Shown piece after piece: positions 31,250 through 41,688 of a stretch of DNA of 64,000 nucleotides. Origin of the DNA: Salinilacustrithrix flava (GTDB taxonomy: Bacteria; Actinomycetota; Acidimicrobiia; Acidimicrobiales; Salinilacustritrichaceae); the NCBI GenBank assembly GCA_024128875.1, contig JAMYFF010000008.1, forward strand, positions 62,001 through 126,000, in the 5' to 3' direction. The notes beneath the pieces were generated by a model. The model was not told the origin of the DNA. It saw only the letters and a list, made by a program, of their open reading frames with translations, and ran no database searches. How positions within the stretch are numbered: position 1 is the stretch's first letter; every line of letters starts with the position of its first letter. A program made the position numbers and the translations under genes.

Positions 31250-31269
31250 TATCAAGCACCTGCTTGATA
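31250..31269. promoter_or_regulatory. Palindromic operator upstream of the phasin-like gene
   Basis: TATCAAGCACCTGCTTGATA has perfect 9-bp arms around two bases. It lies 50 bases before the phasin-like start and its left half recurs before the XRE gene. It is a likely binding site for that regulator; the binding partner is inferred. Confidence 0.65.
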
Positions 31270-31308
31270 GACCAGATGACCTCGGTCACACCGGGCGCCA
31301 GGCGCCGC

Positions 31309-34300
31309 TCAGGCGGTGGCGACGAGGCCGAGCGCGTCCTGGAGCAGGTGCCGCCAGCCGTTGGCCTCGATCCCGAGGTCGCGCAGGCGGGCCTCCGCCA
31401 CGCCCCGGGCGGTGGCCGCGTCGACGCGATGGGCCTGCTCGGCCACGCCGGCGTCGACGAGCCGCACGATGGCCTGGGCCAGGCGATCCCCCGTCGCATC
31501 GAGGTCGGCGATCGCCTTCGCCAGGACGCTGCGGGCCTCACCGGCCCGCTCGCTGACGGCCAGTGCGATGCCTCGGGCGATCTCGGCGTAGGCACGGTCG
31601 AGGTAGGTGTGCGGCAGCGTCACGAGCTCGTCCGCCAGGCACTGGGCCGTCTCCGCGTCGCCATCGACGGCGGCAACGAGCGCCCGGGCGCTCTGGACGT
31701 AGCCCCGGGGTTCGACGTGCTGCTCGAGCACGGCGTTCGCGGCGGCCACGTCGCCGTGCTGCAGGTGGTGCAGCGCGAGCGCCCCGACCCGATCGCCGAA
31801 GCCGACCGAGTCGGTGTCGCCGAAGCCCTTGCTCTCGGCCAGGGCCACCGTGCCGAGCTCGACGTCGCCGAGCTGCACGGCGGCCATCAGCATGGACACG
31901 CGTGCCATCCAGGCCTGCTCGTCGCCCTCCGGTCCGACCCCGTCGGCGAGCGCGCTGCGCAGCTCCACCAGCCCGGACTCCACGTGCCCGGCCATCAGCA
32001 GCGCCCGGCCGAGCCCGCACCTGGCCTGCAGCTCGCCGATCTGGTCGTCGATCTCCTCGAACAGCGTCACGGCCTGGCGGGCCGAGTCGACCGCGTCCTC
32101 GGTGCGGCCCGACCACAGTGAGATCGACGCCGACAGCACGCGCATCATCGCCTCGCCCCACCGCTCCCCGCGCTGGTGGGCATCGTCGCCGACGGCGGTG
32201 GCCAGGGCCAGCGCCTCGTCGTTGCGCCCCTGGTGGAACCGCACCCACGCCAGCAGCCCGCGCGACCAGGTCAACCCGCCGGGATCGCCCAGCTCCTCGA
32301 AGGTCGCCATGGCCGCGGTGACGCGATGCTCGGCCTCGTCGATGCGGCCCGCGATGTAGGCCGACCACGACAGGTTCTGCAGCGCCCAGGCCATGCCCCG
32401 ACGGTCGTCGACCTCCTCGAAGAGCCCGTGGGCGGCGCGAAGGGCGTCGTCCGCGGCGACGAAGTCCCCGCCGAAGAGGTGGACCATCCCCTGGAGCCGC
32501 TCGGCCTCTGCGCAGCCCGCCACGTGGTCGGCGGCGGCGAAGTGGGCCTTGGCCCGGGTGAGCGCCTCGAGGGCGTCGGCGAACGTGCCCCGGTGGTGCA
32601 GGGCGTCGCCCCGGACGAGGAGGATGTCGCCGAGGGCGCGGTCGTCGCCGGCGGCGGTGGCCAGGACCTCGGCCACCTCGGTGTCCTGGAGGGCGGCGTC
32701 GAGCTCGTAGCGGTCGACCCGGGCCCGGGCGCGGAGGCGCAGCAGCTCGGCGCGGTCTGGGTGGTCGTCGCCCATCAGCCCGAGGGCCCGGGTGGTGAGG
32801 GCCTCCACCGTAGCGGGGTGGACGTCGGCCTCGGCGCGCAGCGACGCCCGGTGCAGCCAGTCGACCGCCTGCGCGCAGACGTCGTCGGGCACGTCGGACA
32901 CCGAGCCGATCTCGGCCACCAGCTCGGCGGCCGCCGCCCAGTGGTTGGCGATCTGGTCGACGATGTGCTCGCGCTCGTGGTCCTCGTGGTCGACGATCCA
33001 GCGGGCGATGCCGGCGTGGGAGCGGGCGCGGTCCGCCTTGGTCAGCGTGGAGTACGCGACCTCGCGGATGACCTCGGAGCGGAACGTGTAGAGGTCGCCG
33101 TCGAAGACGAGGAACTCCCGGGCGGCGAGGCTCTCGAGGTGGGCGCGCGCCGCCTCGGCGTCGACACCGCGCTTGACCTGGGCCATGGTGACGAGGGCGT
33201 CGGTGCGGTTGCGCCGGCCGAGGACCGCAGCATCGTCGAGGATCTTGCGGTCGCCGGGGTTGAGCGCGTCGAGCCGGGCCGCGACCAGGCCACGGAGGGT
33301 GGAGGGGAGCTCGCCGCCCTCGGCGGTGAGCAGCCCGTCGATGGTGCGCACGCCGGCCTCGCCGACCAGGGCGACCAGCTCCTCGAGGTAGAAGGGGTTG
33401 CCACCGGAGCGCTCGACCAGCATCGACGCCATCGACGGGTGGAGCGCGCCGTCGGTGAGGTGGGCCAGCAGCCGTCGGCTGGCCTCGTCGCTCAGCGGGT
33501 CGAGGTGCAGCACCACCGAGTTGGCCGCAGCCGGTGACGGGGTCCACCGCTCGCGCAGGGCCCGCCGAGCGGTGGCGAGCAGCACGAAGGGGCGGCGGGC
33601 CAGGCGGACCAGCAGGGTGTCGATGAGGTCGAGCACCTCCTGGTCGGCCCAGTGCAGGTCGGACAGGACGACGAACAGGGGCTTGCGCTGGCTGAAGCCC
33701 TCGGCGAGGGCGACCACCGAGCGGATGGCCTCCTCGCGAGCCCGCGTGGCGTCGATGCCGCGCAGGGCGCCGTCGTGGCCGAGCAGGTGGTGGAGGCCGG
33801 CGACCACGCGCTCGAGCTCGTCGAGGCGACCGGAGTCGGTGAGCGCGTCGGTCGCCGCCGCACGAAGCGCCTGGTCGACCTCGTCGGCGGTGGCGTCGGA
33901 GGAGAGACCGACCGAGACCCGGAGACCCTCGGCGACGGGCCACCAGACGTTGGCCTCGCCGTAGGGGACGCAGCGACCCTCGAGCACGAACGCGCCGAGG
34001 TCGGTGCGGGCGTGCACGGCGACCTCGGCCGCCAGCCGGGACTTGCCCATGCCCGCCTCGCCGTGCACGAGCAGCAGGGCGGCGCGGGAGCGGTCGATCG
34101 CGGTCTCGGTGACGCCGGAGAGCAGGGCCAGCTCGGTCTCCCGGCCGATCAGTGGTGCCCGGTTGTGCCGCAGCCGCTGGCCGGGGGGCGCCACGGCCCG
34201 GACGGCGATGGATGCGTGGACGGGCAGGCGCTTGCCCTTGGCCAGCACCGGGTCGATGTCGGCGTACTCGAAGGAGTCCCGCGTGGCCATCCGGGTCTCG

Positions 34301-34818
34301 GGGCCGACAACCACCGTGCCCGGCTCGGCGGCTTCCTGGAGCCGGCTCGCCGTGTTCACGACGTCGCCCATGGCCGTGTACTCCCGGCCGGCCCGGACCG
34401 TGCCCACGAGCACCTCGCCCGTGTTGATGCCGACCCGCATCCGGACGGGCACCCCGCCCTCGGCCGCCATGGCCGCGATGGTCTGCTGCATGCGCAGCCC
34501 GGCGCGCACGGCCCGCTCGGCATCGTCCTCATGGGCCACCGGTGCACCGAACAGGGCCACGATCGCATCGCCGACGACCTTGTCGACCCGACCGCCGAAG
34601 TCCTCGATGTCCTCGGCCAGGCGCTCGAAGCAGCGATCGACCAGGGCCTTCACCTGCTCCGGGTCGAGCTCCTCCGACAGGGCGGTGAACCCGACGAGAT
34701 CGGCGAAGAGCACGGTGGCGATGCGGCGCTGGTCGCCGACCACCACGAGCTCGTGCCCGCACGACGAGCAGAACCGGGCGCCGACGGGCACCTCTGCTCG
34801 GCACTGGGGACACTGCAC
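31309..34818 (-). CDS. Zinc ribbon-class III nucleotidyl cyclase-AAA ATPase-TPR signalling protein
   Basis: The protein has 1,169 residues. An N-terminal zinc ribbon (MQCPQCRAEVPVGARFCSSCG) is followed by a class III adenylate/guanylate cyclase domain at about 35-210 (VLFADLVGFTALSE with metal Asp, VGDAIVALFG, INTGEVLVG, GDVVNTASRLQ). An AAA_16-type ATPase follows (about 225-500, VHGEAGMGKSRLAAEV Walker A). The rest is a long TPR-like helical region to the end. Such proteins are large soluble sensors in actinobacteria; cyclase activity is likely, as the metal and purine-site regions are intact. ATG 34818 lies 64 bases from the divergent ABC transporter start. No DNA-binding domain was found at the C-terminus. 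Confidence 0.9.
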   Translation of the reverse strand: MQCPQCRAEVPVGARFCSSCGHELVVVGDQRRIATVLFADLVGFTALSEELDPEQVKALVDRCFERLAEDIEDFGGRVDKVVGDAIVALFGAPVAHEDDAERAVRAGLRMQQTIAAMAAEGGVPVRMRVGINTGEVLVGTVRAGREYTAMGDVVNTASRLQEAAEPGTVVVGPETRMATRDSFEYADIDPVLAKGKRLPVHASIAVRAVAPPGQRLRHNRAPLIGRETELALLSGVTETAIDRSRAALLLVHGEAGMGKSRLAAEVAVHARTDLGAFVLEGRCVPYGEANVWWPVAEGLRVSVGLSSDATADEVDQALRAAATDALTDSGRLDELERVVAGLHHLLGHDGALRGIDATRAREEAIRSVVALAEGFSQRKPLFVVLSDLHWADQEVLDLIDTLLVRLARRPFVLLATARRALRERWTPSPAAANSVVLHLDPLSDEASRRLLAHLTDGALHPSMASMLVERSGGNPFYLEELVALVGEAGVRTIDGLLTAEGGELPSTLRGLVAARLDALNPGDRKILDDAAVLGRRNRTDALVTMAQVKRGVDAEAARAHLESLAAREFLVFDGDLYTFRSEVIREVAYSTLTKADRARSHAGIARWIVDHEDHEREHIVDQIANHWAAAAELVAEIGSVSDVPDDVCAQAVDWLHRASLRAEADVHPATVEALTTRALGLMGDDHPDRAELLRLRARARVDRYELDAALQDTEVAEVLATAAGDDRALGDILLVRGDALHHRGTFADALEALTRAKAHFAAADHVAGCAEAERLQGMVHLFGGDFVAADDALRAAHGLFEEVDDRRGMAWALQNLSWSAYIAGRIDEAEHRVTAAMATFEELGDPGGLTWSRGLLAWVRFHQGRNDEALALATAVGDDAHQRGERWGEAMMRVLSASISLWSGRTEDAVDSARQAVTLFEEIDDQIGELQARCGLGRALLMAGHVESGLVELRSALADGVGPEGDEQAWMARVSMLMAAVQLGDVELGTVALAESKGFGDTDSVGFGDRVGALALHHLQHGDVAAANAVLEQHVEPRGYVQSARALVAAVDGDAETAQCLADELVTLPHTYLDRAYAEIARGIALAVSERAGEARSVLAKAIADLDATGDRLAQAIVRLVDAGVAEQAHRVDAATARGVAEARLRDLGIEANGWRHLLQDALGLVATA

Positions 34819-34882
34819 GACGGCAGTCTACGGCCGGGGAAGTCGGTGCCCGGCGGGACATCTGACCCGTACCGTGTCAGGA

Positions 34883-35635
34883 ATGTCGATCTCCCCGGCG
34901 CCCGCACCCCCCACCGTCGCGGCCCGCACCGAGCGGGCCACGAAGGTCTACGGGAGCGGCGACACCGCCGTCACCGCCCTCGACGAGGTCGACGTGGCGT
35001 TCGATGCCGGGCGGTTCACGGCGATCATGGGCCCGTCCGGTTCGGGCAAATCGACCCTGATGCACTGCGTGGCCGGGCTGGACTCGCTCACCGGCGGCCG
35101 CGTGCTCGTCGGCGACGTGGACCTGACCACGCTCTCGGACAAGGAGCTGACGACGCTGCGCCGCGACCGGATCGGCTTCGTGTTCCAGGCGTTCAACCTG
35201 ATCCCGACCCTGAACGCCCGGGAGAACATCACCCTGCCGCTCGCCCTCGCCGACCGGAAGCCCGACCAGTCCTGGGTGGACGAGGTCGTCGCCACGGTCG
35301 GCCTCGGCGACCGCCTCGACCACCGCCCCGCCGAGCTCTCCGGCGGCCAGCAGCAGCGCGTCGCCGTGGCCCGCGCACTGGCCAGCCGGCCCGAGATCGT
35401 GTTCGCCGACGAGCCCACCGGCAACCTGGACTCCTCGACCTCGGCGGAGATCCTGCACTTCATGCGCGGCGCCGTCGACGAGCTCGGCCAGACGATCGTC
35501 ATGGTCACCCACGACCCGCAGTCCGCGTCGTACGCGCAGCGCGTCCTGTTCCTGGCCGACGGCGCCATCGTCGACGAGATGGCCGACCCCACCGCCGAGC
35601 GGGTGCTCGATCGCATGAAGCGGTTCGGGGACTGA
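34883..35635 (+). CDS. MacB/LolD-type ABC transporter ATP-binding protein
   Basis: The protein has 250 residues. Walker A GPSGSGKST, Q-loop VFQAFNLIPTL, signature ELSGGQQQRVAVARAL, Walker B IVFADEPTGNLD and H-loop VTHD are all present. The sequence AFNLIPTLNARENI and the D-S-S after GNLD are typical of MacB/LolD/FtsE-like mechanotransmission exporters. ATG 34883 has AGGA immediately upstream. The permease begins one base after its stop, so the two form one transporter. Confidence 0.93.
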   Translation: MSISPAPAPPTVAARTERATKVYGSGDTAVTALDEVDVAFDAGRFTAIMGPSGSGKSTLMHCVAGLDSLTGGRVLVGDVDLTTLSDKELTTLRRDRIGFVFQAFNLIPTLNARENITLPLALADRKPDQSWVDEVVATVGLGDRLDHRPAELSGGQQQRVAVARALASRPEIVFADEPTGNLDSSTSAEILHFMRGAVDELGQTIVMVTHDPQSASYAQRVLFLADGAIVDEMADPTAERVLDRMKRFGD

Positions 35636-35636
35636 C

Positions 35637-38219
35637 GTGTGGCGGGTCACGCTCCGCTCGCTGTGGGAGCACAAGCGCCGCCTGGTGTCGACCGTCCTGG
35701 CCATCGTGCTCGGCGTTGCGTTCATGTCCGGCACCTTCGTGTTCGCCGACACGATCGACAAGGTGTTCGCCGACCTCTTCGGCGAGACGCGGTCCGGCGT
35801 CGACGTGCAGGTGCAAGGGGTCGAGCTGTTCGACGGGGGCTTCGGCGGGCAGGACGCGCGGGAGCTGCTGGACATCGGGCTGGTCGACGAGGTCGCGGCC
35901 GTCGAGGGCGTCGCCGTGGCCGAGCCGTTCATCCAGACCGTCGGCTTCGGCTCGCAGAACCGGGTCCTGGGGCCCGACGGCGAACCGCTCGGCGCATCGG
36001 CGGGGCCGCCGACGCTGATCGAGAGCTGGGTGGCGTCCGAGCGCCTCAATCCTTACCGCATCGCCACGGGCGAGCCGCCGAGCAGCGACGACGAGATCGC
36101 ACTCAACGTCGCCGCCGCCGAGGACGCCGGCTACGAGCTGGGCGACGAGGTCCGGGTCGTGTCCCAGCTGGGCGAAGCGACCTACCGCCTCGTCGCCACG
36201 TTCACCTTCGGCGAGGCCGAGTCCGCGGCCGGGGCCGTGTCGGCCGACTTCACCCTGGCCGAGGCCCAACGCCTCGCCGGCCTCGAGGACCGCACGCAGG
36301 TGGTGCTGGCCGCCGGCGATGGCTCGGTGGACGAGGAGGCCCTCACCCAGCGGGTCGCATCCGTGCTGCCCCCCACCGCCGAGGCCCTCACCGGCACGGA
36401 AGCAGCCGAGCTGGAGGCATCCGACATCCAGGAGGGCTTCGGCTTCTTCCGACAGCTCCTGTCGATCTTCGCCGGCATCGCCCTGCTCGTCGGCACGTTC
36501 ATCATCGCCAACACCTTCGCGATCCTCGTCGCGCAGCGGACCCGGGAGCTGGCGCTGCTCCGGGCCATCGGCGCCGGTCGACGGCAGGTGCTGACCTCGG
36601 TGCTGCTCGAGGCGCTCGTCATCGGACTGGTGGCCGCGGTGCTCGGCCTGCTCGGCGGCATCGCGCTCGCCACCGCGGTCACCGCCGCCCTCGAGGCCTC
36701 GGGGGCCGACCTGCCGACCTCCGGGCTGGTCATCAGCGCGACCACAGTGGTGACCGCACTGGTCCTCGGGCTCGGCATCACCCTGCTCGCCTCCGTGGTC
36801 CCGGCGATCCAGGCCACACGCGTGCCACCGCTCGCCGCGCTGCGCGACGTGGCCGTCGACCGCTCCGGCGCGTCCAAGCCCCGCATCGTCGCCGGCGTGC
36901 TGCTGCTCGCCCTCGGCGGCTGGTCGCTGTCGTCGGCCTGGCGGGTGGACGAGCCCGAGGTGGCCACCGTGGGCCTCGGTGCCCTCGCCCTCATCGTCGG
37001 CGCGATCGTGATCGGGCCGGTCCTCGCCGAGCCCAGCGTTCGGATCCTCGGCGCCGCGCTCCCCCGCCTCCGGGGCATCACCGGGGTGCTCGCCACCGAG
37101 AACGCGGCCCGGAGCCCCAAGCGCACGTCCGCCACCGCGTCCGCGCTGCTGATCGGCGTGGCGCTCATCGGGTTCATCACCGTCTTCGCCGCCTCCGCCC
37201 GTGAGTCGGTGGTCGCCGAGGTCGAGCGGGGCTTCACGGGCGACCTCATCATCCAGTCCGAGGCGAGCGGGTTCGGACCCCCGGGCGGGTTCCCGCCGGC
37301 CGTGGCCGACACGATCGCCGCCGTCGACGGCGTGGAGACGACCTCGCGCATCGGGTTCACCCAGGCCCAGGTCACGTACCCGGACGGGCGGGCCGGGACG
37401 CAGTTCGTCCAGTCGGTCGACCCGGCCACGCTGTCCCAGGCCTTCGACGCCCGCATGGCCGTCGGCGAGGTCACCGACCTCGGTCCCGGCGGCGTCCTGG
37501 TCGACGTCGGCGTGGCCGAGGACAACGACGTCGACGTGGGCGACGTGGTGCTGCTCACCGGCACCGGCGGCCAGTCGGTGCAGCTCGAGGTCCGGGCCCT
37601 GTCCGACGACCTCACGCTGCTCGGCTTCTGGTCGATCGACACCGCGGACTACGAGCGCCTGGTCACGGAGCGCCAGCTGGTGCAGGTGATCGCCACCGTC
37701 TCGGACGGGGCCGACGTCGACGTGGTGCGAGCCGACGTCGAGGCCGCGCTCGCCGGCGTGCCCGCCATCGATGTCCTGGACCGCGACGGGTTCATCGGCA
37801 GCCTCACCGACCAGATCACGAGCTTCCTGACCCTCGTGAACGCGCTCCTCGCCCTGTCGGTGATCATCGCCATGATCGGCATCGCCAACACGCTCTCGCT
37901 GTCGATCCACGAGCGGACCCGCGAGCTCGGCCTGCTGCGAGCCGTCGGCATGACCCGCTCGCAGCTGCGGTCGGCCGTGCGGTGGGAGGCCGTGCTCATC
38001 TCGGTGCTGGGCACGCTCGTCGGCCTGGCGCTCGGGCTGGTCGTGAGCTCGGCCCTGGTGCGCTCGCTCGAGTCCTTCGGGCTCACGCGGTTCCGCGTGC
38101 CGGTCGGCCAGCTGGTCGTGGTCGTGCTGGTGGCCGGCGCGCTCGGCGTCATCGCCTCGATCCGCCCGGCCCGACGGGCCGCCCGCCTCGACGTCCTGGA
38201 CGCGATCGCTGTCGAGTGA
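35637..38219 (+). CDS. FtsX/MacB-family ABC transporter permease
   Basis: The protein has 860 residues with the two-module FtsX layout. There is an N-terminal TM helix ([20 protein letters not shown]), an extracytoplasmic domain (about 40-265), and three TM helices with the [19 protein letters not shown] coupling motif (about 300-415). A second TM helix near 500 is followed by another extracytoplasmic domain and a final three-TM bundle with [19 protein letters not shown]. This fits exporters or lipid/antimicrobial peptide extractors. GTG 35637 is coupled to the ATPase. The substrate is unknown; no MacA-like adaptor is adjacent. Confidence 0.93.
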   Translation: MWRVTLRSLWEHKRRLVSTVLAIVLGVAFMSGTFVFADTIDKVFADLFGETRSGVDVQVQGVELFDGGFGGQDARELLDIGLVDEVAAVEGVAVAEPFIQTVGFGSQNRVLGPDGEPLGASAGPPTLIESWVASERLNPYRIATGEPPSSDDEIALNVAAAEDAGYELGDEVRVVSQLGEATYRLVATFTFGEAESAAGAVSADFTLAEAQRLAGLEDRTQVVLAAGDGSVDEEALTQRVASVLPPTAEALTGTEAAELEASDIQEGFGFFRQLLSIFAGIALLVGTFIIANTFAILVAQRTRELALLRAIGAGRRQVLTSVLLEALVIGLVAAVLGLLGGIALATAVTAALEASGADLPTSGLVISATTVVTALVLGLGITLLASVVPAIQATRVPPLAALRDVAVDRSGASKPRIVAGVLLLALGGWSLSSAWRVDEPEVATVGLGALALIVGAIVIGPVLAEPSVRILGAALPRLRGITGVLATENAARSPKRTSATASALLIGVALIGFITVFAASARESVVAEVERGFTGDLIIQSEASGFGPPGGFPPAVADTIAAVDGVETTSRIGFTQAQVTYPDGRAGTQFVQSVDPATLSQAFDARMAVGEVTDLGPGGVLVDVGVAEDNDVDVGDVVLLTGTGGQSVQLEVRALSDDLTLLGFWSIDTADYERLVTERQLVQVIATVSDGADVDVVRADVEAALAGVPAIDVLDRDGFIGSLTDQITSFLTLVNALLALSVIIAMIGIANTLSLSIHERTRELGLLRAVGMTRSQLRSAVRWEAVLISVLGTLVGLALGLVVSSALVRSLESFGLTRFRVPVGQLVVVVLVAGALGVIASIRPARRAARLDVLDAIAVE

Positions 38220-38239
38220 CCGGGTGGGAGGATGGCGGG

Positions 38240-38635
38240 ATGGCACGCACCCCCGCCGACCTCACCGACGACGACCTCGCCTTCCTCGCCGAGCGGCACC
38301 TCGCCACGCTGACCACGCTGCGGCCCGACGGCTCCCCGCACGTCGTGGCGGTGGGGTTCACCTGGGACCACGACGCCGGCATCGCCCGGGTCATCACCTG
38401 GGACGCCTCCAAGAAGCACCGCAACGTGGCCGGTCAGCCGGGCGGCCGGGCCGTGGTCTGCCAGGTCGACGGCGGGCGCTGGCTGTCGCTGGAGGGGCCG
38501 GCCACTGCGGTCACCGACTCAGACGCCTGCCGCGACGCGGAGGCCCGCTACGCCCAGCGCTACCGCGAGCCCAAGTCCCGCGAGGACCGCTCCGTCATCG
38601 AGATCCGCGTCGATCGGATCCTCGGCCGCTCCTGA
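38240..38635 (+). CDS. PPOX-class F420-dependent oxidoreductase
   Basis: The protein has 131 residues with the split beta-barrel flavin/F420 fold. [38 protein letters not shown] (in part), [32 protein letters not shown] and a C-terminal [11 protein letters not shown] match the PPOX-type F420 family. ATG 38240 has GGAGG 9 bases upstream. It probably reduces or oxidises an unknown substrate with F420; FMN use cannot be excluded. It follows the ABC permease by 20 bases. Confidence 0.85.
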   Translation: MARTPADLTDDDLAFLAERHLATLTTLRPDGSPHVVAVGFTWDHDAGIARVITWDASKKHRNVAGQPGGRAVVCQVDGGRWLSLEGPATAVTDSDACRDAEARYAQRYREPKSREDRSVIEIRVDRILGRS

Positions 38636-38664
38636 AACTGTCAGTCGTGGTGTAGCGCGCGGCG

Positions 38665-40200
38665 TCAGCCCTGGCCGCCGAGCTCGCAGATCAGGCGCTC
38701 GACATCGGCGATCGGGTTCGCCTGGGTCACCGCCATCGCCGCGGTCCGCATCTCGGCTTCGGTGGCCCTCGGAGCGTCGCGGTGGAACCGGATGATGTCC
38801 AGCCCCCGCTCGTAGTCGGTCGAGAAGATGTACTCGGTGCCGTCATCGTCCACGACCCACGACGCGGCGCCGGCCGCACCGACGACCGGCTGGAAGAAGC
38901 CGACCTCCTGCATCGAGTAGTCGGGCAGCACCTCGATGACCTTCACGCCGTGCTCGTACCAGCTGGCTGCGATCAGGGTGTCGCCGTCGCGGATGTCGAA
39001 CCAGTGGCCGGAGCAGCCGAGGCCGTTGGCGGCGGGGTTGCCGTCGAGCCACGTCCCGTTGACCGGCCGGAAGGTGTGCAGGGGCTCCATGGTGGCGCCC
39101 TGGTCGAAGTCGGCGATCGAGAACGTCGTGAGGCCACCGGACTGGTCGTCGCACTGGGGGACGATGTTGGACTCGGAGTTGCCGATCACCAGCTCCCCGG
39201 GGCGGAGGTGGCCACCGAACGGGTCGTCGTTGGTGGGCAGGACGGCGGCGTGCTGCGTGCCGCCGGGGACCCCGTTGGCCTTCGGTGACGCCGTGATCGG
39301 GAGCCCGGCTGCGGGTCCGCGCGACGCGCCGCCGTCGAGGCTCCGGGGTGTCCAGTCCGCGGCGTTGGGGCGGGCGTTGTTGTGCTGGAGGAACCCGTCG
39401 CCCTCGTGGTCGGCCGGGTCGGACGTGGCCAGGAGCACCGGGTTCGCCGGGTCGGTGGCGTCCATGATCAGGCGGGGTTCCGAGTCGCTGATCATGATCG
39501 TGACCGGCTGGCCCGTCTCCGGGTCGAGGTGCACCGACCGGTTGAGGGCGTGGCTGCTGGTGACCCGCTCGTCGAGGTCGAACCAGCTGTTGTTGAGCGT
39601 GCGGATGTCCTCGGTGCCGTCTGCGTCGGCGGGCACCCGGTAGATCGCGCCCCGGTTCCCGTAGATCCACTCGCAGGCATCGTCGGCGCAGGTCGCGGTG
39701 TGGTTCGTTCCACCGGCGGCGTCGTCGAGCCAGGCGACCACCTCCGGGCTCGACGGGTCGGAGGTGTCGACGATGTGGAGCCCACGAGTCGCCTGGATCG
39801 GGACCAGCAGGCCGCCGTCGGCGGCGATGATGGCCCGGGTCCCGTCCTCGGAGACCTGGATGTCCTCGTTCTGGGAGTGGGGCAGGAGCAGGAAGCCGAC
39901 CCGCTGGGGGTCGGCGGGATCGTCGATGTCGTAGATCGTGAGGCCCTTGGCGCCGTTCACGTAGAGGAGGCGCTGGTCACCGACCTCGCGGACCGCGTGG
40001 CTGACCCCCGGCGACTCGATCGGGACGGTGCCGACGTACTCCATGTTCGCCGAGGCGATCGCACCCGGCAGCTGGACCAAGACGGCCGGCTCCGCCTGGG
40101 CCGGCGCCACCGCACCGGCGCCCCAGGCCACCGCACCCAGCGCGGCCGCCGCCACGATCGACCCCCAACGCATCGACCCCCAACGCATCGACTTCGACAC
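38665..40200 (-). CDS. Secreted LVIVD-repeat protein
   Basis: The protein has 511 residues. A signal peptide ends near APAQAEP (about residue 35). The mature part carries LVIVD-type beta-propeller repeats (GLTIYDIDDPADPQRVGFLLL, RGLHIVDTSDPSSPEVVAW, LIMDATDPANPVLL, VKVIEVLPDYSMQEVGFF), in line with extracellular or surface proteins of unknown activity. GTG 40200 has GAGGAG 8 bases upstream. The first residues contain a tandem MRWGSMRWGS, encoded by an exact 15-bp duplication (40159-40188). A paralogue with a sorting signal is at 50625-52220. Confidence 0.88.
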   Translation of the reverse strand: MSKSMRWGSMRWGSIVAAAALGAVAWGAGAVAPAQAEPAVLVQLPGAIASANMEYVGTVPIESPGVSHAVREVGDQRLLYVNGAKGLTIYDIDDPADPQRVGFLLLPHSQNEDIQVSEDGTRAIIAADGGLLVPIQATRGLHIVDTSDPSSPEVVAWLDDAAGGTNHTATCADDACEWIYGNRGAIYRVPADADGTEDIRTLNNSWFDLDERVTSSHALNRSVHLDPETGQPVTIMISDSEPRLIMDATDPANPVLLATSDPADHEGDGFLQHNNARPNAADWTPRSLDGGASRGPAAGLPITASPKANGVPGGTQHAAVLPTNDDPFGGHLRPGELVIGNSESNIVPQCDDQSGGLTTFSIADFDQGATMEPLHTFRPVNGTWLDGNPAANGLGCSGHWFDIRDGDTLIAASWYEHGVKVIEVLPDYSMQEVGFFQPVVGAAGAASWVVDDDGTEYIFSTDYERGLDIIRFHRDAPRATEAEMRTAAMAVTQANPIADVERLICELGGQG

Positions 40201-40327
40201 CCTGCACGCTCCTCGCCCCGCCGAGGCCCGCACGGTGCTCGCGCGGCGACCCACCTGCGACGGCCGACGGTGCGCACTTCGACGGATCGGTGCCGGCTTC
40301 CTCCCCTCGAGGCGGGCGGCCGATCCC

Positions 40328-40377
40328 GTTCTGGCCTACATCGAACCCCGCATGTGGGATCGGATGTAGGCCAGAAC
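40328..40377. repeat. 50-bp hairpin repeat, copy 1
   Basis: GTTCTGGCCTACATC (40328-40342) pairs perfectly with GATGTAGGCCAGAAC (40363-40377) around a 20-base loop. It ends two bases after the ndh stop codon (40380-40382). It is about 94% identical to 42690-42739. It probably acts as a transcription terminator or REP-like element. Confidence 0.85.
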
Positions 40378-40379
40378 CG

Positions 40380-41663
40380 TCAGTGGTGAGGTGGGTCGGC
40401 GCCGGGGCCGAAGATGAGGCGCGGACCGCGGTCCCAGGTGAGGTAGTTCCACGCCCAGTTCACGAGCACCGACAGCCGGTTGCGGAACCCGATGAGCATC
40501 ACGAGGTGCAGTACCAGCCAGGCGGCCCAGGCGATGGACCCGACGAGGATCGGCACGCCGGGGATCTCCGCCACGGCCGAGCGGCGACCGATGGTGGCCA
40601 TGGTGCCCTTGTCGCGGTAGCGGAACGGCTGGGTCGGCTCGCCGGCAACCATGCGCAGGACGTTGGCGGCGACCAGCTCACCGGCCTGCATGGCCGCGGG
40701 CGCCAGCTGCGGTGCGGCGCCACCGTCCTCCACGGCGCCCGGCGTGTGGGCCAGGTCGCCGATCGCCCAGAGGCCAGGACGGTCCGGCACGGAGAGGTCA
40801 CGATCGACGACGATCCGACCGCCCGGTCCCTGCGCCACGCCGAGCACCCGTGCGAGCGGGTTGGCCTGCACGCCGGCGGCCCAGACGAGGGTGTGGGCGG
40901 GCAGCCGTTCGCCACCGTCGAGCACGACGTGGTCGACGCCGACCGAGGACACCCGGGTCGACAGCCGCACCTCCACGCCCCTGCGGCGGAGCGCGTCGAT
41001 GGCGTGGTCGCGGCTGCGGGTGCCGAAGGGCGTGAGGAGCGAGTCGGCCATCTCGATCAGCACGACCCGGGCCCGCTGCACCGGGAGGGTGTGGAAGTCG
41101 TCGCGGAGCACCTTGTCGAACAGCTCGGCGAGCGCGCCGGCCGTCTCCACGCCGGTCGGGCCGCCGCCCACGATGGCGAAGGTGAGGGCGCCGTCGTCGA
41201 TGAGGGACTGGTCGAGGGCCGCGGCCTCGAAGCGCTCGAGCACCCGGTTCCGCAGCCGGGCGGCGTCGTCGAGGGTGTAGAGCGGGTAGCCGTGCTCGGC
41301 CACGCCGGGGATGCCGAAGTCGTTGGCGGTGGAGCCGGCGGCGAGGACCAGGTGGTCGAACGGGAGCGGGGCCTGACCGGCGACCTGCACCTCGTGGCGG
41401 TCCCAGTCAACGCCCTCGACGGTGCCGTGGCGGACGTCGATGTTGCGATGGCGCTGGACGATGGCCCGGATCGGGTGCGCGACGTCGGCGGCGTTCAACC
41501 CGCTGGTTGCCACCTGGTAGAGCAGCGGCAGGAACGTGTGGAAGTTGTTGCGGTCCACGACGGTGACGTCGACGGGCTGGTCGGCCAAGCCCCGCAGCAC
41601 GGACAGCCCACCGAAGCCGGCACCGACCACCACGACCTTCGGCCGCTGGGATCCGTCCTGCAT
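40380..41663 (-). CDS. ndh: Type II NADH dehydrogenase
   Basis: A 427-residue FAD enzyme that passes electrons from NADH to the quinone pool without pumping protons. Seen: FAD motif KVVVVGAGFGGLSVLRGL, FLPLLYQVATSGL, NAD motif FAIVGGGPTGVETAGALAEL, FAD site GLWAIGDLAHTPG, the quinone-site AQLAPAAMQAG-like segment (PQLAPAAMQAGE) and a C-terminal amphipathic stretch (IAWAAWLVLHLVMLIGFRNRLSVLVNW) for membrane attachment. ATG 41663 follows GGAGGAG. A Rex-type operator lies 26 bases upstream of the start, suggesting NADH/NAD+-responsive repression. Confidence 0.93.
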   Translation of the reverse strand: MQDGSQRPKVVVVGAGFGGLSVLRGLADQPVDVTVVDRNNFHTFLPLLYQVATSGLNAADVAHPIRAIVQRHRNIDVRHGTVEGVDWDRHEVQVAGQAPLPFDHLVLAAGSTANDFGIPGVAEHGYPLYTLDDAARLRNRVLERFEAAALDQSLIDDGALTFAIVGGGPTGVETAGALAELFDKVLRDDFHTLPVQRARVVLIEMADSLLTPFGTRSRDHAIDALRRRGVEVRLSTRVSSVGVDHVVLDGGERLPAHTLVWAAGVQANPLARVLGVAQGPGGRIVVDRDLSVPDRPGLWAIGDLAHTPGAVEDGGAAPQLAPAAMQAGELVAANVLRMVAGEPTQPFRYRDKGTMATIGRRSAVAEIPGVPILVGSIAWAAWLVLHLVMLIGFRNRLSVLVNWAWNYLTWDRGPRLIFGPGADPPHH

Positions 41664-41688
41664 GTCGTCGCTCCTCCCGGACCAAACT

